DNA from: Candidatus Gottesmanbacteria bacterium RIFOXYB1_FULL_47_11
GTDB lineage: Bacteria > Patescibacteriota > Microgenomatia > UBA10105 > UBA927
Length of the DNA: 6,059 nt
Direction: 5' to 3'
Assembly: GCA_001779455.1 (NCBI GenBank)
Contig: MFKE01000016.1
Location: forward strand, 25,784 to 31,842
In this document: in pieces, positions 4,777 through 6,059 of the stretch
Numbering within the stretch: the first letter of the stretch is position 1
Layout of the letters: every line of letters begins with the position of its first letter
Made by a program: the position numbers and the translations under genes
Notes under the pieces: model-generated
Told to the model about the DNA's origin: nothing
Database searches by the model: none
What the model saw: only the letters and a program-made list of their open reading frames with translations

Positions 4777-6059
4777 ATGTTTGACGTACTTAAAACCCTT
4801 TCCGGGTTGGTAAAAAACAAAAAGACAGGCGGCGTTTCGCATGCAGCGCCCCAGATTAAACAACAGCCTCAGCCGTCAAAACCGGTTCCTGCGGCGCCTA
4901 AGGCTCAAGTTGTTTCCGTGGATAATGAGGCGGTTGTCAAAATGGCAGAGGCAAAGGCACGGGAACTTATCATAGAAGCCAAAGACGAAGCTTTGAAAAT
5001 CCGTCGTGATGCAGAAGAAGAGGCGAGGCGAAAACTTATCGATATCGAACGCAAAGAGGGAGCACTTGAAGATCGCGACGTCCGGTTTAAACAAATTGAA
5101 CTTCAGACAGAGAAAAAAGCAGCAGAGATTGAAAAAATCAAAACCGAGCATATTGCCAAGCTTGAAAAAGTAGCACATCTGACCCGTGATGAAGCACGCA
5201 CGGTTATCATGCAGGAAATGGCAGACGCCCTGAAAGAAGATCTCGCGCGTGAAGTACGGGAGTCGGCTGACCGCGCTCATGAAGAAGCGGAGGAAAAGGC
5301 CAAAGAGATTCTCGTGGATGCGATGAAACACGGTGCGACGGAATATGTTGCGGAATATACCGTATCGGTTGTGAAAATTCCCGACGAAGAAATGAAAGGC
5401 AGGATTATCGGTAAAGAAGGCCGCAATATCCGCGCATTTGAGACGGCAACAGGGGTAGATGTGGATTTGGATGAAGAGGGAGTAATCCGGTTATCCTGTT
5501 TTGATCCGGTACGCAGAGAGGTGGCGCGGGTCACTCTTGAGCGGCTGTTGCGGGACGGACGGGTACAACCCGGACGGATAGAAGAGTTGGTTGTGCAGGT
5601 GCGCAAAGAAATCGAGCGCATTATGTTTGAAGAGGGTCAGAAATTATGTCATGCGGTAGGCGTATACAATCTACCGGCGCCGATTGTTGCCCATCTGGGA
5701 CGGTTTAAATACCGCTTCTCCTACGGGCAAAACATGATCGCCCATACACTGGAGGAGACCAAGATTGGTATCGCCCTTGCCCAGGAAGTGAAGGCCGATG
5801 TTAATGTGGTTCGCCTCGGGTGTCTCCTCCATGATATCGGTAAAGTGATTATGGACCGTGAAGGCACGCATATCGAGCTGGGAGTCGAGCTTCTGAAAAA
5901 ATATGGGATGCCGCAGAAAGTAATCGACTGTGTGGCACAGCATCATGAAGATACGCCGTTTACATCTATCGAATCCATGCTTGTATATATTTCCGATGCG
6001 ATTTCCGGCAGCCGTCCCGGAGCACGTAATGAAAATGTGGAGGAATATATTAAACGGCT
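4777..6059 (+). CDS. rny: Ribonuclease Y, 3'-truncated by the window edge, without a transmembrane anchor
   Basis: The frame is open from ATG 4777 to the window end: 427 residues of a family of about 520, so roughly the last 100 are outside. RNase Y is an endoribonuclease that starts mRNA decay. In order: a short amphipathic N-terminus (MFDVLKTLSGLVKNKK, 1-16), a Pro/Gln/Ala-rich linker (about 20-45), a long charged coiled coil (about 48-185), a KH domain with GRIIGKEG (208-215), and the HD domain with H323, HD (H352/D353 in LLHDIGK), H365, QHHED (H389/H390) and D407. The metal-binding set appears complete. B. subtilis RNase Y begins with a membrane helix; here none exists, and an in-frame stop upstream excludes one. 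The KH domain sits at about its usual position, so the anchor looks replaced rather than deleted. The N-terminal helix might bind the membrane peripherally (inference). Confidence 0.95.
   Translation, partial: MFDVLKTLSGLVKNKKTGGVSHAAPQIKQQPQPSKPVPAAPKAQVVSVDNEAVVKMAEAKARELIIEAKDEALKIRRDAEEEARRKLIDIERKEGALEDRDVRFKQIELQTEKKAAEIEKIKTEHIAKLEKVAHLTRDEARTVIMQEMADALKEDLAREVRESADRAHEEAEEKAKEILVDAMKHGATEYVAEYTVSVVKIPDEEMKGRIIGKEGRNIRAFETATGVDVDLDEEGVIRLSCFDPVRREVARVTLERLLRDGRVQPGRIEELVVQVRKEIERIMFEEGQKLCHAVGVYNLPAPIVAHLGRFKYRFSYGQNMIAHTLEETKIGIALAQEVKADVNVVRLGCLLHDIGKVIMDREGTHIELGVELLKKYGMPQKVIDCVAQHHEDTPFTSIESMLVYISDAISGSRPGARNENVEEYIKR

Noticed and set aside
4876..5946. Minus-strand open frames opposite rny
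   Set aside because: The plus-strand frame encodes a clear RNase Y across the whole stretch; the antisense products have low-complexity composition and no family resemblance.
1..6059. CRISPR array, insertion sequence, attachment site or replication origin
   Set aside because: No spaced direct repeats, transposase, terminal inverted repeats, integrase or DnaA-box cluster were seen. No direct repeat was found flanking the DUF3800 gene, and none matching the tRNA 3' end was noticed.

Overview
The window is a bacterial chromosome segment made mostly of housekeeping genes. On the plus strand it opens inside rpoA, followed by rplQ, rplM and rpsI packed almost without gaps (the distal part of an alpha/L17/L13/S9 ribosomal operon). 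A convergent minus-strand pair follows: recA, with a DUF3800-type gene 28 bp downstream of it. Divergent from recA and back on the plus strand come tRNA-Pro(GGG), recX and the first 427 codons of rny (ribonuclease Y), which runs off the right edge.

The organism is clearly bacterial and uses a code in which TAA, TAG and TGA all plausibly act as stops. The housekeeping genes have moderate GC (about 50% in the recA stretch I counted). The compact gene order, the lack of Shine-Dalgarno (SD) motifs inside the ribosomal operon, the tRNA without an encoded CCA and the RNase Y without a membrane anchor suggest an uncultured candidate-phyla lineage (Patescibacteria/CPR, perhaps Microgenomates-like). 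That placement is inference from general resemblance, not proven here.

Region by region: 1-2001 is the transcription/translation operon. Three bases after rpsI lies a near-consensus promoter (TTGACG, 16 bp, TATAAT). It faces two hairpins, the second a terminator, so it would give an RNA of only about 50 nt. 2073-2921 is the AT-rich DUF3800-like gene, whose stop codon lies in the loop of that terminator. 2950-3984 is an intact recA. 3985-4062 is a divergent control region serving recA on one side and the tRNA on the other. 4063-4136 is the tRNA, and recX starts 3 nt after it. 4602-4776 is the rny leader: a promoter overlapping the recX 3' end, an intrinsic terminator about 90-110 nt downstream of the predicted transcription start, then a good SD and the rny start.

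How the genes work together: rpoA, rplQ, rplM and rpsI supply RNA polymerase alpha and ribosomal proteins. RecA is the recombinase and RecX its modulator, here transcribed divergently rather than as recA-recX. RNase Y is the likely main decay endonuclease. The points most worth following are the leader and terminator before rny, the missing RNase Y transmembrane segment, the mini-transcript after rpsI, the AT-rich DUF3800 gene next to recA, and the near-leaderless recX message released by tRNA processing. I did not find a convincing new multigene system.
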